This document shows positions 1 to 8,037 of a DNA stretch of 41,646 nt, one piece after another. Source of the stretch: Burkholderiales bacterium (GTDB lineage Bacteria > Pseudomonadota > Gammaproteobacteria > Burkholderiales > Burkholderiaceae_C); assembly GCA_016185015.1 (NCBI GenBank), contig JACPOI010000029.1, forward strand, positions 1-41,646. Reading direction: 5' to 3'. The stretch's first letter is position 1. Each line of letters starts with the position of its first letter. The position numbers were made by a program, and so were the translations under genes. A model generated the notes under the pieces. It had not been told where the DNA came from. It saw nothing but the letters and a program-made list of their open reading frames with translations, and did no database searches.

Positions 1-120
1 CTACTTTGAGCTTGGCAAGGGCTCCCATTGGCCTGTGTTTGTGTTCACCCATGGGGTGAGTGTGCCAAATCCGCGCAAACCTGCGCCCGTGCTTGGTCAG
101 ACAGCCATTACGGAGAGTGA

Positions 121-525
121 ACTGCCGTTTCTAGGTTCAAAAACGGCACCTGGGAAAGTTTTGACGGCGAAGCCACGGTCCACGGCATCCTGGCCGGTGT
201 GGCCAGCGTGGAAGAGCTGCGCATCCCCGCACGCAACTTCAGCGGCACGGGTCTGCGGCTGCTGGATGTGGAACAAAAACTCTGGGCCGACTACTGGGTC
301 AACAGCAAGAGCGGCGTGCTGACACCGCCACCGGCCATGGGCAGCTTTGTCAACGGCGTGGGCACCTGGGATTCGCAGGATGAAGACCACGACAAGAAAC
401 CCATCACCGTGCGCGGCGTATGGGACCGCATCACCCCCAGCAGTTGCCGCTGGTACCAGGCCGTGTCGCGCGACGCTGGCAAGACCTGGCAGGAGAACTG
501 GCTGATGGATTGGACGCGGGTCTAG
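121..525 (+). pseudogene. 5'-truncated DUF1579-like protein remnant
   Basis: The frame is open from 121, just after a TGA at 118-120, to the TAG at 523-525. It encodes about 134 residues. The C-terminal half resembles small conserved hypothetical proteins of the DUF1579-like type: a WESFDG segment, LRLLDVEQKLWADYWV, a GVGTW segment, and an ending GKTWQENWLMDWTRV. These proteins usually begin with a further 30-50 residues containing an FDFxxGxW-like segment, which is missing here. The only start-type codon in frame is GTG at 199, which has no clear ribosome-binding site and would discard the conserved WESFDG stretch. Sequence before 120 does not continue the family in any frame. I read it as a truncated, probably non-functional copy. 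A frameshift joining an upstream segment is the alternative. The family assignment is from memory of conserved patterns. Confidence 0.5.
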
Positions 526-528
526 CTG

Positions 529-625
529 TGTTGCCCCCACGTTCGCCCACTGCGTGTGGCTCTCTGCCCCCGGGGGCGTGTTTGGCAAAACCCCAAGTCC
601 ACACCTTGGGGCGGCCCGGCAGTGA
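529..625 (-). repeat. Long dispersed element, copy 1 (diverged)
   Basis: This is a minus-orientation copy of the roughly 74-bp element described at 23444. It starts GTTGCCCCCACG and ends GGGGCGGCCCGGC. The centre contains a CCCCCGGGGG palindrome and about 15 extra bases. It sits between the convergent ends of the truncated gene and the LysR gene, where its hairpin could act in transcript termination (inference). Confidence 0.7.
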
Positions 626-634
626 AACATCGAC

Positions 635-1534
635 TCACGCTGGCCGCTCACCGGCCAGCAGTGGAGCCTGCTGAGCCAGTTCCTGCAGCAAGGTCTGATA
701 AATAGACTGGATGCGGGCCGTGTGCCGCAGGTCCGGGTGGGTCAGCAGCCAAAGCTCCGAGGCCAGCGTCGGTTCGGGCGCTTGCATGCGCCGCAAGCGG
801 GCCGTGCTGTCGCCCAGAAAGCAGGGGAGCATGGCCAAGCCCAGGCCATCCGCGCAGGCCTGGGCCATACCGGCAAAGCCGTCGATGCGGCAACCCACTT
901 CGTCCAGCGGCTTGATCTTTTGCAGCCACTGCACGGTGGCATGGCGCTCCTGTGCTTCGCCCAGCGCAATCCATTCATGCGCCTCCAGGGCCTTGCCTGT
1001 GTTGGCCGCCAGGTAATGCTGTGAGCCATAGACCGCGAAGGCCAGCGGCGCGATGCGCTTGCCCAGCAGGTGCTCGGGGGGCCGTAGCGACGGGCGCACC
1101 GCGATGTCGGCGTCGCGCTTGGCCAGGTCGAGCATCACGTTGTCGATGACGATCTGCAGCGTGATCTGCGGGTAGCGTTGGCGGCACAGCGCCACGATGG
1201 GGTTGAGCAGGGCCTTGGCCACGCTGTCGGTGCTGGTGATGCGCACCACGCCGCTGGGCCGCAGGTCGCGCCCCGCTACCTTGAGCAGCGATTGCTCCGC
1301 CACGGCCAGCATGGCGGCGCCGGCCGCGGCCAGTTCTTCGCCGGCGGGCGTGGCCACATAGCGGCCGGAGCTGCGCTCGAACAGGCGCACGCCCAGCTCC
1401 TTCTCCAACTGGATGACGCGCCGGAACACCGTGGCATGGTTGACCCCCAGCGCCCGTGCCGCGCCCGACAGGGAGCCCGTTTGGTGCACGGCGGCAACGG
1501 TGCGCAGGTCGTTTAAATCGGTAGCATTGTGCAT
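635..1534 (-). CDS. LysR-family transcriptional regulator
   Basis: The protein has 299 residues, the usual LysR size, if it starts at the ATG at 1534 (MHNATDLNDLRTVAAV). The longer open frame upstream runs through the divergent gene and is not plausible. Residues about 5-64 form the winged helix-turn-helix (GSLSGAARALGVNHATVFRR, then LEKELGVRLFERSSGRYVAT). The rest is the periplasmic-binding-like effector domain. It is transcribed divergently from the exported metallo-beta-lactamase-fold gene at 1626, with 91 bp between the two starts. This is the classic arrangement for a LysR protein controlling its neighbour and itself. The effector is unknown. The target is inferred from position only. 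Confidence 0.9.
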   Translation of the reverse strand: MHNATDLNDLRTVAAVHQTGSLSGAARALGVNHATVFRRVIQLEKELGVRLFERSSGRYVATPAGEELAAAGAAMLAVAEQSLLKVAGRDLRPSGVVRITSTDSVAKALLNPIVALCRQRYPQITLQIVIDNVMLDLAKRDADIAVRPSLRPPEHLLGKRIAPLAFAVYGSQHYLAANTGKALEAHEWIALGEAQERHATVQWLQKIKPLDEVGCRIDGFAGMAQACADGLGLAMLPCFLGDSTARLRRMQAPEPTLASELWLLTHPDLRHTARIQSIYQTLLQELAQQAPLLAGERPA

Positions 1535-1625
1535 ATTTGCAAATCTGGTTTGCAATTTTTTTGAATTTCTTTGCGTAGGTGTAGATATTAAGCTGCAAGC
1601 CTTGCTCAACCACAGGAGAAATTGC
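1535..1625. promoter_or_regulatory. Divergent lysR / MBL-fold intergenic control region
   Basis: This AT-rich 91-bp spacer holds two direct TTTGCAA heptamers at 1536-1542 and 1549-1555. They are 13 bp apart, about 1.2 helical turns, and the first lies in the palindrome ATTTGCAAAT. They are candidates for the LysR binding site. A good ribosome-binding site AGGAGA (1614-1619) precedes the ATG at 1626. I could not assign convincing -35/-10 boxes. Confidence 0.4.
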
Positions 1626-2624
1626 ATGGCAAAACAGACAACATCCACTGCCCGCGCCGCGGCGCTGCTCATCGCTTTGGCCGGCGCGGGGCTGGCGGGC
1701 CAGGGCGCAGCCCAGGCGGGCGAACCCATCTGGGATGGCAACACGGTCCAGATGCACCGCGAAAAGCTGGCCGATGGCGTGTTCGCCTTCTACGCCGACA
1801 ATGCGCGCACGCTCAACGCCCAGGGCGGCGCGGCAGCCACCAGCGGCGGCCTGATCGTGGGCAGCAAGGGAGCCGTGCTGGTAGACACCATGCTGAACCA
1901 GCGCCTGAACCGGCAGGTGCAGGACCTGGGCCGCAAGCTGGGTGGCAAGCCCCTGATTTACGCGGTCAACACCAGCGCGCATGGCGACCACTCCTACGGC
2001 AATATGTTCCTGCCCGCCAGCACCCGTGTCGTGCAGCATGCCAACACCCGCACCTATGTAGACCAGCACCTGGGCGACGACAAGGCCTTCATGATCAAGA
2101 ACTTCGGCACCGGCCGGGGTATCGAGCAGATCAAGGCCCGCACCGGAGACATCCTGGTGGCGCCCATGGCCACGGTGACGTTGGACCTGGGCGGCAAGGC
2201 CGTCGACATCATCGACTTCGGTTTTGCGCAGACGGGTGGCGACCTGTGGGTGTGGGAGCCCCAGTCCAAGGTGCTATGGGCCGGCAACCCGGTGATCGCA
2301 TCCAAGCCGGCCTTGCCCTGGTTGCTGGACGGCCATCTGGTCGCCACGTTGGAGACGCTCAAACGTGTCTACGCCTTCCTGCCCGCCGACGCCCGCATCG
2401 TCCCCGGCCATGGAGTGCCCATGGTGCGCGAAGATTTGAAGTGGCACATTGACTACCTGAGCGCGGTCAAGGACAAGGTGCAGGCCGCGATTGATCAGGG
2501 CCTGACGCTGGAGCAAACGGTGGCACAAACCGCGATGCCGGAGTTTGGTGGTTATGCGCTGTTTGGCTGGGTCCACCCCGGCCTGAATGTGCCCGCCGCT
2601 TACCGCGACCTGGGCAAAAAATAG
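1626..2624 (+). CDS. Exported MBL-fold protein with degenerate zinc ligands
   Basis: The protein has 332 residues. The ATG at 1626 has an AGGAGA site 6 bases upstream. Residues 1-32 look like a Sec signal peptide: MAKQ, then a hydrophobic AALLIALAGAGLAG core, then AQAG. The remainder resembles periplasmic metallo-beta-lactamase-fold hydrolases. GLIVGSKGAVLVDT (about 75-88) and NTSAHGDHSYGN (115-126) match the first strands and the metal loop, and IVPGHG (258-263) matches the last ligand. Against the canonical ligand set, the first His of HxHxDH is Ser117, the His of the xHTxGD motif appears as Gln202 (AQTGGD), and the AGD Asp is Asn221 (AGNP). H119, D121, H122 and H262 remain. A full di-zinc site therefore looks impossible. 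It may be a one-metal enzyme, a binding protein or a divergent subgroup. No substrate can be named. Confidence 0.8.
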   Translation: MAKQTTSTARAAALLIALAGAGLAGQGAAQAGEPIWDGNTVQMHREKLADGVFAFYADNARTLNAQGGAAATSGGLIVGSKGAVLVDTMLNQRLNRQVQDLGRKLGGKPLIYAVNTSAHGDHSYGNMFLPASTRVVQHANTRTYVDQHLGDDKAFMIKNFGTGRGIEQIKARTGDILVAPMATVTLDLGGKAVDIIDFGFAQTGGDLWVWEPQSKVLWAGNPVIASKPALPWLLDGHLVATLETLKRVYAFLPADARIVPGHGVPMVREDLKWHIDYLSAVKDKVQAAIDQGLTLEQTVAQTAMPEFGGYALFGWVHPGLNVPAAYRDLGKK

Positions 2625-2655
2625 ATCCCGCTGCGCAGCCTGGTAAAGGGCCGCA

Positions 2656-4095
2656 TTAGCGGGCCATGCCGATGGCGGCCAGCCGATTGCCCGAGGGCAG
2701 GCGGAACACCGAAACCGCATGTACCTGGTCGCTGGCCAAGGCCTTCAAACTGCTGGGCGCGGCAGCCATCTGCTCCACCAGCGCGGCGTTTTGTTGGGTG
2801 ACCTGGTCCATTTGCATGACCGCCTCGCCGACCTGGCTGACCCCGCTGGCCTGCTCGTTGCTGGCCGCGCTGATCTCACCCATGATGTCGGTCACACGAC
2901 GGATAGAGCTGACCACTTCGGTCATCGTCACCCCGGCCTTGTCCACCAGCACCGTGCCTTGCTCGACCCGTTCCACACTGGCGTTGATCAACTGCTTGAT
3001 CTCCTTGGCGGCCTCGGCGCTGCGCCCGGCCAAGGAACGTACCTCGCTGGCCACGACTGCAAAGCCACGGCCCTGCTCGCCGGCCCGTGCCGCATCCACC
3101 GCAGCGTTCAGCGCCAGGATATTGGTCTGAAAGGCAATGCCGTCGATGACGCTGATGATGTCCGATATCTTGCGGCTGGATTCGTTGATGCCCTTCATGG
3201 TTTCCACCACCTGGCCCACCACGTTGCCGCCCTGGATCGCCACGGTCGATGCACTCTGGGCCAGTTGGTTGGCCTGGCGGGCCGAGTCGGCGTTTTGCTT
3301 GACGGTGGAGCTGAGTTCTTCCATGGACGCGGCGGTCTCTTCCAGCGCACTGGCCTGCTGCTCGGTGCGCATGGACAGGTCGTTGTTGCCCTGCGCAATC
3401 TCTGCGCTGGCACCGGCCACGCTGCGCGCGATGTCCACGACCTGGTTCAAGGGCACGGTGATCGCCTTGATCAGTGTCCAGGCGATGGCACTGCCCACGG
3501 CAATGGCCAGGGCCACGACGACACTGAACAGCACGATGGTTTGCTGGTATTGCAGGGCGGCCCGGTCGTTCTCGGTCTTGGCCTCCTTGAGCTGGATGTC
3601 GACCAGCTTGTCGACCGCGGCGCTCAGCGGGTCCACCGCTTCGTACAGCGGTTTGATCATGCTGCTGACCTTGTCCTTGTCGCCCGACTCCATGGCCGCA
3701 CGCACCTGGGCGATGACGGGTTGCACCTTGGTCATCAGGTCCGCCGTCTGGGCCACGCCGCGCTTTTCTTCCTCGGTCAATGAGGCGCCGGTATAGGCCT
3801 TCCATTGGTCGGCGGCCTGGGTGAGGGCCTCACTGACCAGCTTGACGCCGGCCTTGGCATCCACGACACCGGCAGACACCTTGTTGGTGGCGTTCACCAT
3901 GCCAACCGCATAGGCATCGGCCACGCCCTTGAGCAGCTTGAGCGGCAAGACCCGGTCGTCGTAAATCGTGGAGATGGATTGGTTGGTGCTTTTGACCTTG
4001 AGGAAACCAAAACCGGCCATCAGCGTCACCATGGCCACCAAAATGGCAAAGCCAATGGCCAGACGCGACGCAATCTTCATGTTCCGCAGATCCAT
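2656..4095 (-). CDS. Methyl-accepting chemotaxis protein
   Basis: The protein has 479 residues. A transmembrane helix at about 10-32 is followed by a periplasmic region of about 150 residues that looks like a four-helix-bundle sensor ([20 protein letters not shown]). A second transmembrane helix lies at about 185-208, then a short HAMP segment and the cytoplasmic signalling coiled coil. The hairpin tip reads [20 protein letters not shown], with Asp where most receptors have Glu in AAVEAARAGE. The following [18 protein letters not shown] is standard. It should signal to CheA/CheW at the membrane, but no chemotaxis genes are nearby, so it is an orphan receptor. The ligand is unknown. ATG codons at 4095 and 4080 are both possible starts; the longer form is given. 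It converges with the MBL-fold gene. Confidence 0.92.
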   Translation of the reverse strand: MDLRNMKIASRLAIGFAILVAMVTLMAGFGFLKVKSTNQSISTIYDDRVLPLKLLKGVADAYAVGMVNATNKVSAGVVDAKAGVKLVSEALTQAADQWKAYTGASLTEEEKRGVAQTADLMTKVQPVIAQVRAAMESGDKDKVSSMIKPLYEAVDPLSAAVDKLVDIQLKEAKTENDRAALQYQQTIVLFSVVVALAIAVGSAIAWTLIKAITVPLNQVVDIARSVAGASAEIAQGNNDLSMRTEQQASALEETAASMEELSSTVKQNADSARQANQLAQSASTVAIQGGNVVGQVVETMKGINESSRKISDIISVIDGIAFQTNILALNAAVDAARAGEQGRGFAVVASEVRSLAGRSAEAAKEIKQLINASVERVEQGTVLVDKAGVTMTEVVSSIRRVTDIMGEISAASNEQASGVSQVGEAVMQMDQVTQQNAALVEQMAAAPSSLKALASDQVHAVSVFRLPSGNRLAAIGMAR

Positions 4096-4250
4096 GACGA
4101 CGACGCCTTTGTCTTGTTATGTGAAAAACTTTGTAGCGCCACCGCAGACTAGCACTGCGGCGCGGCCCTGCCTAGTGGGCCGCCCCGATCTATGCAAATC
4201 TGCCGCAGGCATGCCGCCGACGTTGCGCGTCTGCCGCACAATCGGTGTCC

Positions 4251-5450
4251 ATGAAAACCATTCGACTACGCGCCGGCAAGGAGCGCTCCCTGCAACGCCG
4301 CCATCCCTGGATCTTTGAATCCGCCATTGCCAAGGGCGGTGGCGACCCCGGTGAGACCGTGCGGGTGGAGTCCGACAGCGGCGCCTTCCTGGGCTGGGCG
4401 GCGTTCAGCCCGAAGTCCAAAATCCGCGCCAGGGTCTGGAGTTTTGACGAGACGCAGCGCATAGACGCTCCGTTTTTTGTAGCTGCTGTCGCACAATCCA
4501 CGAGGGCTAGAGGCCGATTTGACATCAACAGTGATGGCTGCCGGCTGATCCACGGCGAGTCCGATGGCCTGCCCGGCCTGATCGTGGACCGCTATGGCGA
4601 CACGTTGGTGGCGCAGTTCACCAGCGCCGGTGTCGAGCGCTGGAAGGATGTGATTGCCGATGCACTGCTGGCGGCCACCGGGCTAACCAGACTCTACGAG
4701 CGATCCGACGCCAGCAGCCGCGCGCTGGAAGGCTTGAGCGAGGCCACCGGCTGGCTGCGCGGCGAAGGCGCCACCGATCTGGTGCTGCGTGAGCACGACT
4801 GGAAGCTGGCCCTGTCCATCGCCGACGGCCACAAGACCGGCTTCTACCTGGACCAGCGCGACAGTCGCAAGAAGTTTTCCGACTACGCCCGCCGCCTGGG
4901 CTTCCGGCGCGTGCTCAATTGCTACTGCTACACCGGCGGCTTCACCGTGGCGGCGCTGGCCGGGCTGCGTGCCGGGGGCTTCACCGGCTCCGAAGTGATG
5001 TCCATCGATTCGTCCGCGCTGGCGCTGGAGCAGGCGCGGGCCAATCTGGCGTTGAACGGCTTTGACCCCGACCAGGCGCAGTTTCTGGATGCGGATGTGA
5101 ATGCCTCGCTGCGCCGTTTTCTGGACCAGGGCCGGACCTTCGATGCCATCGTGCTCGATCCGCCCAAATTTGCACCCACGATGGCCCATGCCGAGCGGGC
5201 CTCGCGCGCCTACAAGGACATCAACCGCCTGGCACTCAAGCTGCTGGAGCCGGGCGGCGTGCTGTTCACCTATTCCTGTTCGGGCGGCATCAGTGCCGAC
5301 CTGTTCCACAAGATCGTGGCCGGAGCCGGCTCGGATGCTGGCGTGGATGGCTACATCACGGAACGTATGGGCGGTGCCCCGGACCATCCGATGACGATTG
5401 CCTTCCCGGAAGGCGAATACCTCAAGGGGCTGGTGGTCATGCGCAAATAG
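4251..5450 (+). CDS. rlmI: 23S rRNA m5C1962 methyltransferase RlmI
   Basis: The protein has 399 residues from the ATG at 4251 (MKTIRLRAGKERSLQRRHPW). A GTG two codons upstream is the alternative start. An N-terminal PUA domain (about 1-75) precedes the RlmI/YccW methyltransferase core. Visible motifs are HGESDGLPGLIVDRYGD, KTGFYLDQRDSR, the SAM-binding NCYCYTGGFTVAAL, the VLDPPKF loop and the TYSCSGG catalytic Cys segment. It methylates cytosine 1962 (E. coli numbering) of 23S rRNA with SAM. Residues about 72-90 (IDAPFFVAAVAQSTRARGRF) are encoded by a short dispersed repeat element. They replace the helix that normally follows the PUA domain without disturbing the frame. The gene stands alone, with CobW-type GTPase 83 bp downstream. 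Confidence 0.93.
   Translation: MKTIRLRAGKERSLQRRHPWIFESAIAKGGGDPGETVRVESDSGAFLGWAAFSPKSKIRARVWSFDETQRIDAPFFVAAVAQSTRARGRFDINSDGCRLIHGESDGLPGLIVDRYGDTLVAQFTSAGVERWKDVIADALLAATGLTRLYERSDASSRALEGLSEATGWLRGEGATDLVLREHDWKLALSIADGHKTGFYLDQRDSRKKFSDYARRLGFRRVLNCYCYTGGFTVAALAGLRAGGFTGSEVMSIDSSALALEQARANLALNGFDPDQAQFLDADVNASLRRFLDQGRTFDAIVLDPPKFAPTMAHAERASRAYKDINRLALKLLEPGGVLFTYSCSGGISADLFHKIVAGAGSDAGVDGYITERMGGAPDHPMTIAFPEGEYLKGLVVMRK
4466..4523 (+). repeat. Short dispersed element, copy a (in rlmI)
   Basis: The element reads TTTTTTGTAGCTGCTGTCGC, then ACGAGGGCTAGAGGCC, and matches the other short-element copies at 23757, 25324, 36212 and 37968. It is translated in frame as FFVAAVAQSTRARGRF within RlmI. 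It belongs to a roughly 45-bp repeat of a type I associate with Comamonadaceae. Confidence 0.65.
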
Positions 5451-5533
5451 TCCGAAATAGGCGCAAGATAGCTGTAAGCCAGATGGCTTGAATTGACCAG
5501 TACACTCCCCACCTGCTGAATTTTGGATTCCCC

Positions 5534-6604
5534 ATGAGTTTGATTCCCGCGACCATCCTGACCGGCTTTCTCGGTTCGGGCAAAACCACGCTGTTGAAGC
5601 GCGTGCTGGCCGAGGCGCACGGCCAGAAAATCGCCGTCATCGAAAACGAGTTCGGCGAAGAGAACATCGACAGCGATATCCTGGTCAGCGACACCCAGGA
5701 GCAGATCATCCAGATGAGCAATGGCTGCATCTGCTGCACCATCCGCGAAGACCTGCGCGCCACGCTGCAGATGCTGGCGGCCAAGAAGCGCAAGGGTCTG
5801 CTGGAGTTTGAGCGCGTGGTCATCGAGACCACCGGCGTGGCCGACCCCGGCCCGGTGGCCCAGACCTTTTTCATGGATGACGAGATCGCCGAGTCCTTCC
5901 TGCTGGACTCGATCCTGACCCTGGTTGACGCCAAGCACGCCGAAGCGCAGCTCAACGACCGCCAGGAGGCGCGCCGCCAGGTCGGTTTTGCCGACCAGAT
6001 CTTCATCAGCAAGTCGGATCTGGTCAGCCCGGAACAGCTCGACGACCTGATGCACCGGCTCAAGCACATGAACCCGCGCGCGCCGCAGAAGGCGGTGCAC
6101 TTTGGCGAGGTGGCCCTGAGCGAGGTGTTCGACCTGCGCGGCTTCAACCTGAATGCCAAGCTCGACATCGACCCCGACTTCCTCAAGGAAGACGACCACG
6201 ATCACCACCACGGGCACGACCATGATGACCACACCGGCCATGACCATGCGCCGGGCGAGGCCTGCAACCACCCCTCGCATGGCCACGGGCACCACCACCA
6301 TCACGATGACGACGTCAAGAGCTTTGTCTTCAAGTCGGAGCGGCCGTTCGATCCGGCCAAGCTGGAAGACTTTCTGAGCGCCATCGTCAACATCTATGGC
6401 CCGCGCATGCTGCGCTATAAAGGGGTCTTGTACATGAAGGGCACGGACCGGAAAGTGATCTTTCAGGGCGTGCACCAGTTGATGGGTAGCGATCTCGGTC
6501 CACAATGGGCCGAGGGCGAGGCCCGGGGTAGCAAAATGGTGTTCATCGGCATTGATCTGCCCAAGGACATCCTGTTGCAAGGCATGGAGCAGTCACTGGT
6601 ATAG
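5534..6604 (+). CDS. CobW/ZNG1-type GTPase, putative zinc metallochaperone
   Basis: The protein has 356 residues and belongs to the COG0523 family of G3E GTPases. It shows the P-loop GFLGSGKT (11-18), a Walker-B-like ETTGVADPGP, the guanine-specificity SKSD, and the family's metal-binding CxCC motif NGCICC (C65, C67, C68). Residues about 215-262 form a His/Asp-rich linker (DDHDHHHGHDHDDHTGHDH and later HGHGHHHHHDDD). The CobW C-terminal domain follows, starting near VKSFVFKSERPFD. Family members deliver zinc or cobalt to client enzymes using GTP. The His-rich loop and CxCC motif favour zinc or nickel handling, but the metal is not proved. No Zur-like palindrome is evident in the 83 bp upstream. 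The start at 5534 gives a full P-loop domain and has only a weak ribosome-binding site. Confidence 0.88.
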   Translation: MSLIPATILTGFLGSGKTTLLKRVLAEAHGQKIAVIENEFGEENIDSDILVSDTQEQIIQMSNGCICCTIREDLRATLQMLAAKKRKGLLEFERVVIETTGVADPGPVAQTFFMDDEIAESFLLDSILTLVDAKHAEAQLNDRQEARRQVGFADQIFISKSDLVSPEQLDDLMHRLKHMNPRAPQKAVHFGEVALSEVFDLRGFNLNAKLDIDPDFLKEDDHDHHHGHDHDDHTGHDHAPGEACNHPSHGHGHHHHHDDDVKSFVFKSERPFDPAKLEDFLSAIVNIYGPRMLRYKGVLYMKGTDRKVIFQGVHQLMGSDLGPQWAEGEARGSKMVFIGIDLPKDILLQGMEQSLV

Positions 6605-6836
6605 GCAGGTTTTGAGCTGCGGCGTTGGCTGGTCGCACACGTGTCAGCGTTGAAGATTTTTTTTGCGGATTGAAAGCCAAATGATTGTCTCGATTTTGCA
6701 ACTGATGGGTTTTCCGATGGGTAAGCCTGTACACTCGCGCGCCGGAGAAGCCCCGCCGGACAAATCTTCCAAGAGCCGCAGCGGGACTGCGGGCACCACC
6801 GACCATGTGCAGAAGCCATCTGCCAGGAGACAAGAA
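6605..6836 (+). promoter_or_regulatory. Leader region of dksA
   Basis: This 232-bp non-coding stretch follows the CobW gene. A possible -10 (TACACT, 6730-6735) would give a leader of about 95 nt. The leader contains a perfect 6-bp hairpin CCGCAG/CTGCGG at 6776-6792 with a 5-nt loop. A strong AGGAGA site (6825-6830) lies six bases before the GTG start of dksA. The frame is technically open upstream through this region, but the codons there do not resemble protein. No -35 is convincing. Confidence 0.35.
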
Positions 6837-7994
6837 GTGAAAGCGAAACCGGGAAAAAGCAGCAAGGCCACCGCGGCCCCCACCAAAGCGCCAGCAGGCA
6901 GCAAACCCAAGGCCAAGCCGGCAGCCAAGCCCGTCGCTTCAGCGAGTAAGCCCGTAGCCAAGAAGGTCGCCAAGCCGGCACCCAAGGCGGCGGCATCGGC
7001 CAAGCCAGTTGCCACGGCTGCTCCGAAGTCCTTGCCCAAACCCACTGCCAAGCCCACCCTCAAGGCACCGGCCAAACCCGCCGCCAAGCCCGTCGTCAAG
7101 AGCGCGCCCGCAAAGGTTTCCAAACCTGTTGTCAAGCCAACCGCCAAGGTCGCTGCTCCAGCCAAGAAGGCTGCCGTAAAACCGGTTGCCAAAGCGGCCG
7201 CGGTTGCGTCCAAGCCCCAGGCGGCGCCTGCGTCCAAGCCAAAGGTCGCTGCCATTCCTGTTTCCAAGCCCGCTGCCAAAGCGAGCGCCAAGCCAATGCC
7301 GACAACCGTTTCACCCAAGACCAAGACCCCAGTGGCTGCCACGCCACCCGTAGAAAAAATGACTCCTGTTCCCGTTGCACCCGCCGCCGCTCCCGCCAAG
7401 GCTGGTCGTCCGTCCTCCAGACTGGCACAATTGACGGTGCCGTCCATGGCGCAGTCCGTGGCCTCCACCGCCGCCAAGGCCAGCTATACCCAGTCCACAC
7501 CCTCTCCACTCATCGTGCCTGCGCTGCCTTCGTCCATCAAGAAAGACGCCAAATTGGCGAACAACTGGAAAACCACGCCCGCTGGTGAGCTGACGGATGC
7601 GGAGTTGATGGCCATGCCCGATTCCGAGTACATGAATACCGTCCAGTTGGCGGCATTCCGCCTGAAGCTGGCCAAGCTCAAGCTCGACATCCTGAACAGC
7701 GCTGGCGAGACCACCGAGCATTTGCGTGAAGATACCTCGGTCGTGCCCGACCCGGCGGACCGGGCGACGATTGAAGAAGAGCACGCCCTGGAACTGCGCA
7801 CGCGTGACCGCGAGCGCAAGCTGCTGAAGAAGATCGAACAGTCCATTGCCCGCATCGATGCTGGCGACTATGGCTACTGCGACGAAACCGGTGAACCGAT
7901 TGGCGTAGGCCGCCTGCTGGCGCGCCCCACGGCCACCCTTTCGCTGGAAGCGCAACAGCGCCGCGAACTCAAGCAAAAGATGTTCGGGGATTGA
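6837..7994 (+). CDS. dksA: DksA with Lys/Ala/Pro-rich N-terminal tail
   Basis: The protein has 385 residues from the GTG at 6837, chosen because AGGAGA sits six bases upstream. Residues about 1-235 are a low-complexity histone-H1-like tail of repeated AKPxAKPVAK units. They are very basic and probably disordered. The C-terminal 150 residues are DksA: a coiled coil with the tip motif DPADRAT, whose Asp residues act in the RNA polymerase secondary channel, then DAGDYGYCDETGEPIG and RPTATLSLEAQ. Only one of the four zinc-finger cysteines remains, as in other beta- and alphaproteobacterial DksA proteins. DksA works with ppGpp to tune transcription initiation. E. coli DksA is about 151 residues, so the tail more than doubles the protein. 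The tail may bind DNA or RNA (inference). Confidence 0.88.
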   Translation: MKAKPGKSSKATAAPTKAPAGSKPKAKPAAKPVASASKPVAKKVAKPAPKAAASAKPVATAAPKSLPKPTAKPTLKAPAKPAAKPVVKSAPAKVSKPVVKPTAKVAAPAKKAAVKPVAKAAAVASKPQAAPASKPKVAAIPVSKPAAKASAKPMPTTVSPKTKTPVAATPPVEKMTPVPVAPAAAPAKAGRPSSRLAQLTVPSMAQSVASTAAKASYTQSTPSPLIVPALPSSIKKDAKLANNWKTTPAGELTDAELMAMPDSEYMNTVQLAAFRLKLAKLKLDILNSAGETTEHLREDTSVVPDPADRATIEEEHALELRTRDRERKLLKKIEQSIARIDAGDYGYCDETGEPIGVGRLLARPTATLSLEAQQRRELKQKMFGD

Positions 7995-8037
7995 TTGTCG
8001 GGGATGTGAAATCCGCTACGTTCGGTAAACTGAGCTT

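Noticed and set aside
2628-2662. CCCGCT...AGCGGG pair between the convergent MBL-fold and chemoreceptor genes
   Set aside because: The arms are six bases with a long loop and no T-run, too weak to call a terminator.
2719-3783. Long open frames opposite the chemoreceptor gene
   Set aside because: They are shadow frames from GC-rich codon structure. The minus-strand chemoreceptor reading has complete family motifs.
6663-6836. Longer DksA start that adds 58 residues
   Set aside because: The upstream residues are atypical, and the GTG at 6837 has an ideal AGGAGA site six bases upstream.
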